NCBI GenBank assembly: GCA_036365145.1
Contig: JAEOAD010000699.1
Span: 10,513,001-10,577,000 of the forward strand
Source: Orientallactaga sibirica
Lineage: Eukaryota > Chordata > Mammalia > Rodentia > Dipodidae
Direction: 5' to 3'
DNA length: 64,000 bases
A model generated the notes under the pieces. It had not been told where the DNA came from and made no database searches. It worked only from the letters and a program-made list of their open reading frames with translations. Of the stretch, positions 42,930-53,060 are shown in pieces (the stretch's first letter is position 1; each line of letters begins with the position of its first letter). Made by a program: the position numbers and the translations under genes.

Positions 42930-43171
42930 GGGCTGGAGAGACGGTTCAGTGATTAAAGCACTTGCCTGCAAAGCCTAATGATCTGGGTTCAAGTCCCCAG
43001 TACCCATGTAAAGCCCAGATGCACAAAGTGATGCATGAATCTAGAATTCATCTGCAGTGGTTAGAGGCCCTGGCGTACCCAGTCTCTCTCTCTCTTTCTG
43101 TATGTAACTCTCTTCTCTCTCTCTGCTTGCAAGTAAATAAATAGTTTAAAAAATATTAAATAATAATAATT
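42930..43171 (+). repeat. tRNA-derived SINE
   Basis: Sense copy: GGGCTGGAGAGACGG head, B-box GGTTCAAGTCCCC, CT-rich part with a repeated CTCTCTTCT segment, tail AAGTAAATAAATAG. AT-rich flanks are partly repeated. Confidence 0.92.
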
Positions 43172-43214
43172 AGTGTGAAATGAATGACTATAGACATCTA
43201 CACAAACCACACAG

Positions 43215-43440
43215 TTCACTGGCTGTGGTGATACATACCTATAATCCCAGTATTGAAGAAGGAGAGGAAAGAGGATCAGGAGTTTGAGGTCATCTTTAAC
43301 TACATTGTGAGTTTAAGGTCAGCCTGGACTATGTAAGACCCAATCTCAAAAAAAAGTGAAAAAAAAAAAGAAAAAGAAAGAAAGAAAGAAAGAGAAAAAA
43401 GAAATGAAATGAAAGAAAAACAAAAGGCAAACAGAACAAA
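43215..43440 (+). repeat. Old B1-like SINE with GAAA-rich tail
   Basis: Sense: ACATACCTATAATCCCAG, CTGAGTTTAAGGTC-like block, CAGCCTGGACTATGTAAGACCC, then a GAAA/AAAG-rich tail about 90 bases long. Confidence 0.75.
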
Positions 43441-44065
43441 ATAAAACCCCACACAATCAATGAGTTACCACAAAGTTGTCCTTCACATGAAAACCACCTG
43501 GGTCAAAACTAGAATGGAGTCACCACCCCTGAAGCCCTCCTCTTGATCACTCCCACCTTGACTTTTCCCATAGTAACCAGTATCCTAAGCCATTGGGAAT
43601 AACCTCATTGCTTCTGTTTGTCGTTTTACCATTCAATTAAACACTATAATTTAGTCTCTTCCTATTTTCTGAACTTGACAGAAACATACATGTGTAATAC
43701 ATACATACCATACTTCTACAGTAGTTGCATATTTGGGTAATCTTGAATTTGGGGTTATTTTTAGCAAAGCTGCTATGGGAATCCCTGTGACTGTCTCTTG
43801 GTATCTGTGTGCACATATTTCTCTTAGAATTTCATCTAGGAGAGGGATTTCTGAGTCATATGATATGGGGTATGGGCCCAACAGTTTTTCTAATTTTATT
43901 ATTCTTTATGTCAGCATGTAGACTCAGTAATGCATGGGTCTTTTAAATTATCTGTCTTTTCATTTGGATTTTCAGAAGATCTTTTAAGTACAAGCAAGTT
44001 GGTTATAAGAATTACAAAATCATCTTCTGTGTTTTCTGTTGTTTTTATTATTGAATGCTATCTTT
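43441..44065 (-). repeat. Old L1 (L1M-type), left part
   Basis: Antisense L1M: CCATAGTAACCAGTATCC, ATCTAGGAGAGGGATTTCTGAGTC, TTGCTATGG-type motifs, then TTTTCATTTGGATTTTC. It is split by the B4 at 44066-44373 and resumes at 44374. Confidence 0.6.
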
Positions 44066-44373
44066 TTTATCTGTGTATGTGTTTGTGGTGTGCATACGTG
44101 TATGTGTGCACATGCATGTGGAGGCTACAGGTTGACACCCAGTGTCTTCCTCAATTGCTCTCCACATTATTTACTGAGCCACAGTCTCTCAGTAGAGCCC
44201 AGAGCTCACAGATTATGGTAGTCTAGCTATCCAGCTTGCCCCAGGGATCCCTCTGTGTCTGCCTCCTCAGTGTGGCTGCTATACTCACCCAGCATTTATA
44301 TGGGTGCTGGGGATCCCAATGCAGGACCTCATGCTTGTGCAGCAAATGTTTTACTGACTGCATCACCCAGCCC
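44066..44373 (-). repeat. B4-type SINE inside L1
   Basis: Antisense B4: CATGTGGAGGCTACAGGTTGAC, GTCTTCCTCAATTGCTC, CCAGGGATCCCTCTG, GGGTGCTGGGGATCCC, head ending ACTGCATCACCCAGCCC. Interrupts an old L1. Confidence 0.82.
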
Positions 44374-44640
44374 TAAATGGCATGTTTAATAAGCAGAAGT
44401 TCTCATTTCAATGTTGTCCTGTTTATCAAGCTTTCTGTTGCTTAGTGTGTCATATCTAAGGAAAGAATACCCTCTGAGGTGATGAAGATATCCTCCTGTA
44501 TTTCCCCTAGATTAAGAGGGTTAGGTTAGTATTGAATATAGTTTGGATTACTAGTTGGCTTTCACATTTAAGTCCATATTTATCTGAGCCTAGGTTTTAT
44601 ATGGAGTGAGAGCAGGGCTAAGTTTTATTTTATTCTGCAT
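44374..44640 (-). repeat. Old L1 (L1M-type), right part
   Basis: AAGAATACCCTCTGAGGTG...GATATCCTCCTGTATTTCCCC...TTTCACATTTAAGTCCATA matches the antisense L1 'agatattctcctatgtttccttct...cttacatttaggtctatg'. Confidence 0.6.
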
Positions 44641-44691
44641 AGATATCTGCATTAGAGTTCTCCAAAGGAAAAGAACCTCTAATAGAACATA

Positions 44692-44770
<79 letters not shown>

Positions 44771-45236
44771 CAAGAGAATCAATCTAAGAAATCAAATACA
44801 TACACATATGCACACACTGTAGGGTTAGACTGGAGACCTGAGAAAACAGTAACTGCTCAATCCAAGAAGCCAGAAGGGCCAGTAAAGAAGCCCTGGCCTG
44901 AAGTTAATCCCCTGAAAGTTTCCTGGAGTTGCTACTGGAACCAAAGAGAGAAGAATCTAGAGTTTGATGGGATGGTGGAGGGGCCATGTAGCAGGTGCCA
45001 AAACCTTCCACTCAGAGCCCTTTGTGCACAGTTGTGAGCTTCCCCTGCCCTGTCTTCTGTGTTTTATCTGTCTGGGTCCTCAGCTGAACTGGACAATCCA
45101 CGTACATTTAGGGCTTTCCCCACTCAGCTCACTGAACCACATACCAGTCATTTCTGGAAAAATCCTCAGAGAAACTTAGAAGTATGCTTTAACAGTTTTC
45201 TAGGAGTGTACCAATCCAATCTAGGGTTTATTTATT
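44641..45236 (-). mobile_element. MLT2-type (ERVL) LTR, left part
   Basis: Starts CTGCATTAGAGTTCTCCAAAGG, the antisense MLT2 3' end, followed by a CA tract (44696-44732) and GA tract (44733-44768) where the family has a TA-rich microsatellite. It continues to CAGTCATTTCTGG...TTTTCTAGGAGTGTACC and resumes after SINE insertions at 45672-45710. Confidence 0.72.
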
Positions 45237-45500
45237 TATATTTTGAAAATATTTATTTATTTATTTATTTATTTTTATTTATTTATTTATTTATTTTAAG
45301 AGAGACAGAGAAGAGAAAGGGAAAGGAGAGAGACATAGAGAGAGAATGGGCACACCAGGGTTCTCCAGCCACTGCAAAAAATTCCAGACAGATACATGCT
45401 CTACCTGTGCATCTGGCTTTACATGGGTACTGGGGAATCAAACCTGGGACCTTAGGCCTTGTAGGCAAGTGCCTTAACTACTGAGCCATCTATCCAGCCC
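45237..45500 (-). repeat. tRNA-derived SINE inside MLT2
   Basis: Antisense copy with a long TTTA-repeat tail complement (45253-45297) and 5' end at 45500. Interrupts the MLT2 LTR. Confidence 0.92.
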
Positions 45501-45535
45501 ATGCTTTTATTTTATTTTTCTTTACTTCCTTCCTT

Positions 45536-45671
45536 ATTTATTTTGAGGTAGGGTCTCATGTAGTCCAGGCTCTATAACTCACAATTTAGCTGAGGATGAC
45601 CTCAAGCTCCAGATCCCCCATCTCCACCTCCCAAATGCTGGCATTACAGGCATGCACCATCACTCCCAACT
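45536..45671 (-). repeat. B1 SINE inside MLT2
   Basis: Antisense B1 (GAGGTAGGGTCTCATGTAG, CACCTCCCAAATGCTGG, GCATGCACCATC) next to the tRNA-SINE and followed directly by the resumed MLT2 sequence. Confidence 0.85.
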
Positions 45672-45712
45672 TCAGTCTAGTCAAGTTGGTAAGCAAGATT
45701 AACCATCACAAT
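45672..45712 (-). mobile_element. MLT2-type LTR, right end
   Basis: CAGTCTAGTCAAGTTGG...AGATTAACCATCACA is the antisense MLT2 5' terminus (consensus 'ccagtcaagttgacacctaaaattaaccatcaca'), completing the LTR. Confidence 0.72.
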
Positions 45713-45739
45713 AGCCAATTTCCTTAGCACAACTTTGTT

Positions 45740-45770
45740 TTTTGCGAGTGTTTATGTGTGCACTGTATAT

Positions 45771-45811
<41 letters not shown>

Positions 45812-45885
45812 CAGGATGTATATGCACATGTGTGCAGGCAAGAGGTCAGTGGTGGGTGTCTTCTCGATTGCTGTTATGTTTATTA
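45740..45885 (-). repeat. B4-type SINE, outer copy, 3' part
   Basis: GT tail (45773-45810) and GTGTGCAGGCAAGAGGTCAG...GGTGTCTTCTCGATTGC. The copy is interrupted by another B4-type SINE and continues at 46196. Confidence 0.75.
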
Positions 45886-45889
45886 TTAT

Positions 45890-46195
45890 TATTATTTGTG
45901 TTTGTGTAGGTACACCATGTCACTGCATGTGTGTTGAAGTGAGAGGACAATTTTCAGAAGCTTCTTCCCTGTCCACCTCATTTGAAGGGGTTTCTTGTTC
46001 CCGATTCTTGCTCTATGGCTATCTGCTGGGCTTGCCATGGACTTCTGAAACATTCTTCTGTCTCTGCCTCACACCTCACTGTCAGTATCAGCCTTCCATG
46101 GCTTCCAACTTTTCATGTGGAGTATGGGGATTGAACTCAAGGACTCTAGCTTGAGTGATGAACACTTTACCCATGGAATCATCCCTCTAGCCCTC
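45890..46195 (-). repeat. B4-type SINE nested in another B4
   Basis: Antisense complete element: GTGTTGAAGTGAGAGGACAATTTTC, B1-like body, tRNA/ID head ending TCATCCCTCTAGCCC at 46193. It sits between two parts of the outer B4. Confidence 0.78.
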
Positions 46196-46430
46196 TACCT
46201 TATTGTTTTTGAGACAGATTATTTCACTGATCCCTGAGCTCACTGATTTTGCTAGAGTAGCTGGCCAGCAGACTGTGGGGAACCCCTGTTTCTGCCTCTC
46301 CAGTACAAGGATTAAAAGTGCACACCACCACACCTGGCTTTTATGGCTATAACTGGGGACCTGAATTCAGGCTCTCATGCTTGGCCAGCAAACACTTTAC
46401 CAATGAGCCATCTTCCCTGTTCCACAGCTT
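46196..46430 (-). repeat. B4-type SINE, outer copy, 5' part
   Basis: CTACCTTATTGTTTTTGAGACAG, TAGCTGGCCAGCAGAC, GGGGACCTGAATTCAGG and head to about 46430. It is the missing right half of the copy at 45740. Confidence 0.75.
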
Positions 46431-46764
46431 ACTAACTATATTATGGTTCAACCTGTCTATGCAATGCCATTTGTTGTGTGCATATATCACAACTCTGGCT
46501 TGGGGGTTTCTGGCCTCCAGCCCTGTGCCAATACTCCCTGTTGTATCATCCCACTTCTCCATAAGGCCTGATACTTACTGGTGGAGCAAGTCTTCCTTTT
46601 ATTCTTCATAGGTGTCTCAACTTTTGTCAACCTTTTCATTTCTATATCAACTTGTAAAATGTATGTTGGTTCCTGTAAAAAAAAAAAAAAAAAAACCTAC
46701 TTTTGATTGTAATTGTGTAGACCTCAATGTTGGGAGAAAAAATGGTGTGTAAACTATCAAGTCT
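46431..46764. other. Unassigned sequence
   Basis: Contains an A run at 46677-46695; otherwise nothing recognised. Confidence 0.3.
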
Positions 46765-46955
46765 ACACAAGACCCTGTCTCAAAATGCCAAAAATATATA
46801 AATCAAATAAAAAATTTAAAAGCCAGGATTGTGAATCAAGCCCGCAATCCCAGAATTTGGGTGGAGGATCTAAAATTCAAGACCAGCCTTGGCTACATAA
46901 CAAGTTCAAGGCCAACCTGGGCTACATGAGACCCTATCTCAAAAACTGTCTAACA
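46765..46955 (+). repeat. Old B1-like SINE(s)
   Basis: A B1 3' scrap (CAAGACCCTGTCTCAAAATGCC, 46769-46790), then a diverged sense B1 (46821-46955) with GCAATCCCAGAATTTGG and AAGGCCAACCTGGGC. Confidence 0.7.
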
Positions 46956-47009
46956 AACTAACTAAATGATAGAACATCAAATGTATAATTTCATGAACAA
47001 GGATATCTT

Positions 47010-47054
47010 TTTCTTGTATTTATTTATTTGAGAGAGAGAGGCAGATAGATAGAT

Positions 47055-47115
<61 letters not shown>

Positions 47116-47270
47116 GGAGAATGGGTGTGCTAGGGCCACTAGCCACTGCAAAGGAACTCCAGACACATGCACCACCTTGTGCATCTGCCTTATGTGGGTA
47201 CTGGGGGATCAAACTTGCATCCTTCAGCCTCACAGGCAAGTACCATAACCGCTAAGCCACCTCTCTAGCC
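47010..47270 (-). repeat. tRNA-derived SINE with GATA expansion
   Basis: Antisense copy whose CT-rich 3' part has become a GATA tract (47044-47115). Body normal; 5' end at 47270. Flanks ATATCTTTTTCTTGT and ATATCTTCTTGTT are similar. Confidence 0.92.
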
Positions 47271-47506
47271 CAAAATATCTTCTTGTTAAAGGAAAGGTTT
47301 CTTCAGTTTTCAATAACATCTGTATTTCTAGTACATCTTATAAATCATATTTTAATGTTTCTTTTAAGTACATATTGTTGATACAAAATTAATTTTTATA
47401 TGTTGACTTTGCAGCTAGTAACCTTGCTAATTACACTTAATTAAATACTGAATAGCTTGCTCTGAAATTGTTTGGTATTGTGGTCATCTTAGTAGCTGCA
47501 ATTGGA

Positions 47507-47508
<2 letters not shown>

Positions 47509-47546
<38 letters not shown>

Positions 47547-47818
47547 AATATATAATTTATTTTTGGAGAGAGACACACAGAGAGAGACAGACAGAGAGAG
47601 AGGGAGAGGGAGACAGATAGAGATGGGCGCGCCAGCAGTCTCTCAGCTGCTGTGAACGAAATCCAGATGTGTGCACCCCCTTGTGGGCAAGTGCGGCATT
47701 GCATCACTTTGCATCTGGCTAAAAGTGGGACCTGGAGATTGGAACTGCTGGAGATTGGAACCAGCATTCTTAGGCTTAGCAGGCAGGCGCCTTAACCGCT
47801 AAGCCATCTCTCCAGCCT
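47509..47818 (-). repeat. tRNA-derived SINE (subfamily II) with CA tract and internal duplication
   Basis: CA tract at 47509-47541 on the tail side, then an antisense subfamily-II copy. The B-box neighbourhood carries a 16-bp tandem duplication: CTGGAGATTGGAAC at 47732-47745 and again at 47748-47761. Flank GGAGACA/TGAGACA suggests the target. Confidence 0.92.
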
Positions 47819-48720
47819 TGAGACAGATTTTTATATCTTTAAATAATGAAATTTTCCTTTCTTCCTTTCCACCTACCTTTTGCTTTTGAATTTTCTTGCC
47901 TTATTATACAGCTAGGTCCAGAACAATTTAGACAGAAGGGAAATGACAGACATTCTTGCCTTATTCATGTTCTCAAAAGGAAAACTTTCATGTTTTACCA
48001 TTCAATAGAATGTTTCCTATAGATACTTTGTAGAGATCTGTGTCAGTCTGGACCCAATAGGATCCCATCCTAAACCATGTAATAGTTTAAACAGTACAAT
48101 GTAGAGATGAGGTAAAGAGCTGAGGAAGTACCATATTGGAAGGGGCTCCCTTCCCAAGCTCTAGGGCAGCTCTCACTGGAGGCAGAGTGGGTGAAGTGCT
48201 TTGGATGGTTGGAGTCATTTGCATCGTTGCTCTAGCTGGTACCACAGTCAAACAGTAAACACTCCTCCAGGACCCAGGGGATCCAAGACCAGTGGGTGTC
48301 TCGATGTGTGCCCAATAAAGTCAGGAGACTAGGAGAGGTCCTCGACGGGGTCAGGGGACAGTTTTTATGGAACCCAGGGCAGGGCTGCGAGACAGCTGAG
48401 GCTGGCTTGCTCTAACCATACAACTGGAGCAGAACACCTCCAAATGTCCCCCATGCTCATGCCTCTGACTGACGGTAGCAGAGCAAGAAAAAGCAACACT
48501 CCGTCCAATGGAACCAGGAAGAGAAGCCATCTTTTCTCAGGACACCTCTCCAGAACCCTCTTTTGTCAAAGTTCCATGCACTCACTGCAGAGGAAAAGTT
48601 CAAGAGCCCAGTCCTTAAGAAATAAGGCACTGAAGGGCCAATGTAGAGAAGCGAGACACGAACTTGATAATTAGCATAGTTTATCAGGTTAAAGAAGTTC
48701 TCCTCTGGTCTGCAGTTGTT
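47819..48720. other. Unassigned sequence
   Basis: About 900 bp without a recognised family. The part from 48040 may be an unrecognised LTR (AATAAA at 48314-48319), but no termini are seen. Confidence 0.3.
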
Positions 48721-49390
48721 AAAATGGGTTTAATTTTTTTAATTATTGACAATTTTCATACATGTCCATAATGTATTTTGATCATAATCCCCTGCCATTA
48801 CCTTCTTTGACCCCTCCTCACCCCCTTCCACTGAACCTCCTTTTCCTTACAACTAGTGTCTCGACTATTTTGATGTCTTTTTTTTTTCTTTTGCCATCCT
48901 CAATCATTACATGATGTAATGGTGACAGGCTGAATGTAGGTCTCGTGAAGGTAACAACAGTCACTGTGACATCTTGAACAGCCACCTCATGCCCAGAAGA
49001 CAGCATTTCAAAGAACTTTTCTCCATCCTCTGTTCTTACATTCTTTCCTCCCATGTTCCCCGAGTGTTGGAGGCTGTAACAGAGATGTCTCATTTAGTGC
49101 TGCACACTCAACAGTCAGTCACTTATTCTCAGTACTTTGATGGATTTTGAGTCTCCCCAGTGATCACCACCATCTACAAAAAAAAGATTTTCTAACCAAA
49201 GGGGAGATCAGCATTAGTCTACGGTTGTAAACATAAATATTTAGAGGGTAATTTGATAGGCACAACATATCCATTTAGCCAAACAACAGTAGTAGTTCCT
49301 CCTTAGGGCCCATGATCCTCCCACTCATGGGCTTTTGACTAGGCTTTCAGTTCAAGCATGAGTTCTCTCCTACGGAGCAAGGAAGGACTT
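48721..49390 (-). repeat. L1 3' UTR, minus orientation
   Basis: The 3' terminus lies at the left (antisense of GAAAATTGTCAATAATTAAAA near 48735-48760). Rightwards are C-rich antisense blocks, then GTAATGGTGACAGGCTGAATG and GCATGAGTTCTCTCC. It belongs to the rodent L1 3' UTR group. No ORF2 sequence recognised. Confidence 0.65.
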
Positions 49391-49599
49391 ACATGTATGG
49401 TATTGCACATATGTAAGTAGAACAGATTACAGGGAGGGGAATGGCCTAAGCAAGGCCATGGGAAGAGAATGCATAAAAGAAGGGCAGGGGGAGGGTCAAT
49501 CTAAATTCAAGATATTGTGAATAAGACTTATGTAAACCTACTTTTTTGAATAATGGCACATCTAGAAGCTGTAGACTATTCTAGAAAATTTTCAGTGCC

Positions 49600-50595
49600 T
49601 GGGATGGGATACCTTCCAGTGAGTTGTTGGCTGCTAGCCTCCAAAACATTAAAGGCTTTGGCCAAAGCCCTTGGTTTCCCTTGAGAAACAGATAGTAAGA
49701 CCCTATTGCTGAAGACATCTCTTGCCTGAGAGGCAAGGTCACTGAGAAAGCAAGCTGGTGCTGAGTAGAAAACCTTCTCCCTGTAGACCAGCCAACTGAA
49801 AGCTGGAAAAAGCTGCACTGCATGCAGCTGTACGGGAGACAGAAGTCATCAGCAGTGAAAACAGTGGACACTGAACATTCATGTTTGTCCACACAGGCCC
49901 AATGACTGAATGGGTACAATAGTGTCATGTCTACTCTTGGGGTAACCAACTGCTCCATAATTGGACTGAAGGCCCTCTCTACGGGAGGGAATACATACCT
50001 GGTACTGAAAAACCTAAGGAAAAGTCTATGGCAGGTGAGGTCATGAGCCTTAGGGGTATAAAGCCTGTTCTTGTCTGACTAAATGTATATATTATTCCCA
50101 TCAAGCTACCCTGAAAGCACTACACTTAATGTTCATATTCACATATTAACGCTACTCTCATTCCTGGTTAGAGAAGCTTCTCTTTTCAGATGGCGATGAC
50201 CACTGGGATGACCCAAAAGGCAACATAGTGCTGAGAAGAAGGAATGGAGGAGTGCCCAGCATTGAAACACCTCTGTCACACCCTCCAGGGCTCAGGGACC
50301 ATTGCGGAAGAGGGGCAGATAGAATGTAAGAGCCAAAGGAACGGTATGACTTCTTACAATGCAAACACCCAGAGAGAAATTGGCCTTGCAGTGCCTAGCA
50401 ATACCTTCGCAAGACCCTTAAAATAGAAGAAAATGATGATGACATCAAATTAAAAGAGAGACTAATGGAGAGAGGGAGGGGATATGATGGAGAATGGAGT
50501 TCTAAAGGGGAATGGGGGGAGGGGAGGGAAATATCATGTGTTTTTGTATGTAAGTATAGAAGTTGTCAATAAAAAATAATAATTTAAAAAAATTT
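49600..50595 (+). repeat. L1 3' UTR, plus orientation
   Basis: Runs to a polyadenylated terminus GTTGTCAATAAAAAATAATAA (50556-50576) and an A-rich end. CTCCATAATTGGACTGAAGG (49952 onward), CAGGGCTCAGGGACCATTGC and AAGAGCCAAAGG are typical rodent L1 3' UTR blocks. Open frames here are not ORF1/ORF2. Confidence 0.65.
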
Positions 50596-50599
50596 AGAT

Positions 50600-50901
50600 G
50601 TGTGTATGGGCACACACATGCCATGGTACATGTGTGAAGGTTTGAAGGTTAACCTTGTGATGTTGGTCATTCCCTTCCTTCTTTGCCACACAGTCCCTCC
50701 TTTTGCTGCTGCATGTACCATTCTAGCTGGCCCGAGAGCTTCCAGGTTCTCCTGCTTCCACCTGCCGTTACTATAGGTGAACTGGGGTTACAGACACACG
50801 TATCACTTGGAATCTGACTTTATGTGGGTGCTGGAGACTTAAACTTGAGCTGGCAGGCTTGTAAGCAAGCACCTTTAGCTGCTGAGCCATCTTCCCAGCC
50901 C
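50600..50901 (-). repeat. B4-type SINE
   Basis: Antisense: TGTGTATGGGCACACAC tail side, CTGGCCCGAGAGCTTCC, GGGTTACAGACACACG, TTATGTGGGTGCTGGAGAC and head GAGCCATCTTCCCAGCCC ending at 50900. Confidence 0.75.
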
Positions 50902-51021
50902 AAACATGTTTTTGATAAGGTGGTTTTCATAAATGAAATTTGAATTTATCAAATGATTTTTCTACATGTATTGGAAAGATTCTATAGATTCTCTCTGTTG
51001 CTGATGGGGTCAACAATGTGG

Positions 51022-51160
51022 ATTTTTTTTTTTTTTAGTTTGTTTGTGTTTTTCAAGGCAGGAACTCAGTCTAGCCCAGACTCACCTGGCACTCACAGCA
51101 ATCCTCCTAACGCAGCCTCTTGAGTACTAGGGCTAAAAGTGTGTGCCACCACATCTGGCT
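51022..51160 (-). repeat. B1 SINE
   Basis: Antisense B1: T run, GTTTTTCAAGGCAGGAACTC, CAGACTCACCTGGCACTCAC (partly deleted), GTGTGCCACCACATCTGGCT. Confidence 0.88.
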
Positions 51161-51165
51161 CTAGA

Positions 51166-51540
51166 TCATTTTTAAAATTCTGATAAATATATGTAACATA
51201 GCATTTATCATCTTTTCATTGTTTTCATAATATTTAAGTGTATAAATTAGATATCTTTAATTATATACACACCATCACTATTGTTTAGTTTCTAAATGTT
51301 TTTATTATTCTAAACAGAGACTTTCTATTCATTAGACCATAACTCTGCACCTGCAACACCACCCCTCTACCACCTCCTCATAGCTTATAATCTACTTGCT
51401 ATGAATTTTCACATAAGTAGAATCATATATTATTTTACTTTTTATGTCTGTCTCGTGTCACTTAGCATAATAATTTTAAGGTTAATCTATGTTGTAGAAT
51501 GATCCAGAACCTTACTTCTTTTGTTGACCGAATTACTTAT
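51166..51540 (-). repeat. Old L1 (L1M-type), left part
   Basis: Antisense: TATGTAACATAGCATTTATC, ATACACACCATCACTATTG, ATAAGTAGAATCATATATTATT, CACTTAGCATAATAATTTTAAGG in L1M order. Split by the MLT2 LTR at 51541. Confidence 0.7.
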
Positions 51541-52049
51541 TGTGGTGGTTAATTTTATAGGTAGATTCAACTTGGCCATGGGGTACCCAGATATAGTTAA
51601 ACATTATTTTAGGTGTGTCTGTGAAGGTGTTTCCATTTAAATCTGTACTCTGAACAAAGCAGACTGTCCTCTTAAATTTGTGGTGGGGGAGCATCTACCA
51701 AACTATTATACACTAGGGTAGAAAAAAATGGAAGAAGGTTAAATTCAACTCTCCCTGAACAGATTTCTTTAGCTGGGACAGAGCTCACTTTATGCCTTCA
51801 GTCCTCAGTTCTCAGACCTTTGAGATATACACTCAGGTCTTCAAACTATACATAGGGAAATCCATTTCCTGTATTTCCAGAGTAGAGAGAAGATTGTGGG
51901 GCTTCTTAGCCTTAAGAATTGCTTAACCAATACCTTGTAATCTGCATGTTTCTCTGTCTCTCACCCTGTGTCTTTCTCTACACACACACACACACACACG
52001 CACACACACACGCACACACACAATTGGTTATTTCTCTGCAGAACACTAG
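51541..52049 (+). mobile_element. MLT2-type (ERVL) solo LTR inside L1
   Basis: Sense LTR beginning TGTGGTGGTTAATTTTATAGG and containing CAACTTGGCCATGG, TACCCAGATATAG, TTTTAGGTGTGTCTGTGAAG; near the 3' end a CA tract (51980-52022), then ATTGGTTATTTCTCTGCAGAAC. No internal ERVL sequence. Confidence 0.78.
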
Positions 52050-52290
52050 TATTGGGTTCATCTGTTGGTGATACTGGGGTTGTTTCCACCAATTACTTAA
52101 TATAAATAATCCTGCTATGACCATTCATGAACATTGTCTGAGTCTGTTTTTAACTTTTTGGGGATGTTAATCAAGGAGTAGAATTGCTCAGGCATATGGT
52201 AATTCTATGTATAACTATTTGAGGAGCCACCAAATTCTTTTCCAGGGCTGTTAAATCATTTTGCATTTCTACCAGCAATGTAAGAGGATT
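52050..52290 (-). repeat. Old L1 (L1M-type), right part
   Basis: GGGTTCATCTGTTGGTGATAC...GGGGTTGTTTCCACC...AAATAATCCTGCTATGACC...GTAGAATTGCTCAGGCATATGG...CATTTCTACCAGCAATG: antisense L1 3' sequence, the expected continuation of 51166-51540. Confidence 0.78.
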
Positions 52291-52929
52291 CCAATACAAA
52301 TCGGTTGAACATGAAATGTTGGAAGAAGATATTCTGTGCAAATAGTAACCACAAGTTAGGGATGACTATACTAATGGTAGACAAAATTAATTTGGCTTCA
52401 TAAAAATTAAAGATGTTTGTTCCTTTGAACTCAATAAGCTGCCAGAAGCCCTGCTCAGATCTTTGGCAGAGTTAGCAGACACCTGGGGGTAAGGAAGCGA
52501 AAGCCAGGCTTATCTCCTAGATGACTCTTCAGGAAAGAGCAGGGCTGCTCCTCCTGGCTTCCTCATCATTGAGTGATGTATAGGCTTGTCTTCTTTCACC
52601 TTCGGAAATGGAAGTCTAGTGAGGGCACAGCAACGGACCATAAGTAAAGCAGAAGTTTAAGATTGAGAAACAACGCCTCAACTCTTAGGTGGTATTTGAG
52701 GCGGAGGTTGTGAAAAATGTGTCTAAGGTCAAGAAGTGATAACATTGAAGGAGAGGCCAATTTCATGAGATATAAAAGCCCATTGGAGGAGAGGACGTGA
52801 TGAAGGAAGGAGAGGGTACTTGGGTGATTCCATGAGAAAACCAGTAGGAGAGACAGGGAGAAAGGACAGTAGAATGCCAAATCAATTTTGGTGAAGGCAA
52901 GACCCATTTCAGGAAGTAGTAAACATGGA
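52291..52929. other. Unassigned, probably old L1/L2 background
   Basis: GACTATACTAATGGTAGAC (52364 onward) looks L1-like. AGGCTTGTCTTCTTTCACC...GTGAGGGCACAG (52582-52630) resembles 54680-54728. The minus-strand frame of 103 codons has no recognisable domain. Confidence 0.35.
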
Positions 52930-53060
52930 ACTAGAAAGGCAGGGATGTGCAGACTGTGGGGCCTTTTCCAATACCAGGCTAGGGAGCTTAGTTGGTCTTA
53001 GGTAGGAAGCAGAACCACTAGAGACTTTTAGCAGAAGCAGAAACAAGTGTCTAGGAAAAT
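52930..53060 (+). repeat. L2 fragment
   Basis: ACTGTGGGGCCTTTTCC...GGAAGCAGAACCACTAGAGACTTTTAGCAGAAGC parallels L2 'agggccttgtaggcca...gggaagccactggagggttttgagcag'. Confidence 0.5.

Noticed and set aside
44606..45037. 143-codon frame with His/Thr and Glu/Arg repeats
   Set aside because: Translation of CA and GA tracts inside the antisense MLT2 LTR.
45059..45484. 141-codon frame
   Set aside because: Runs from MLT2 LTR into a tRNA-SINE; no gene-like content.
45735..46154. 139-codon frame rich in Val/Cys
   Set aside because: GT tract and two B4-type SINEs.
47054..47239. Ser-Ile-Tyr-Leu repeat protein
   Set aside because: GATA microsatellite in the tail of a tRNA-SINE.
48721..50595. Single twin-primed (inverted) L1 insertion
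   Set aside because: Both arms appear to carry their own 3' terminus, which one twin-priming event does not produce.
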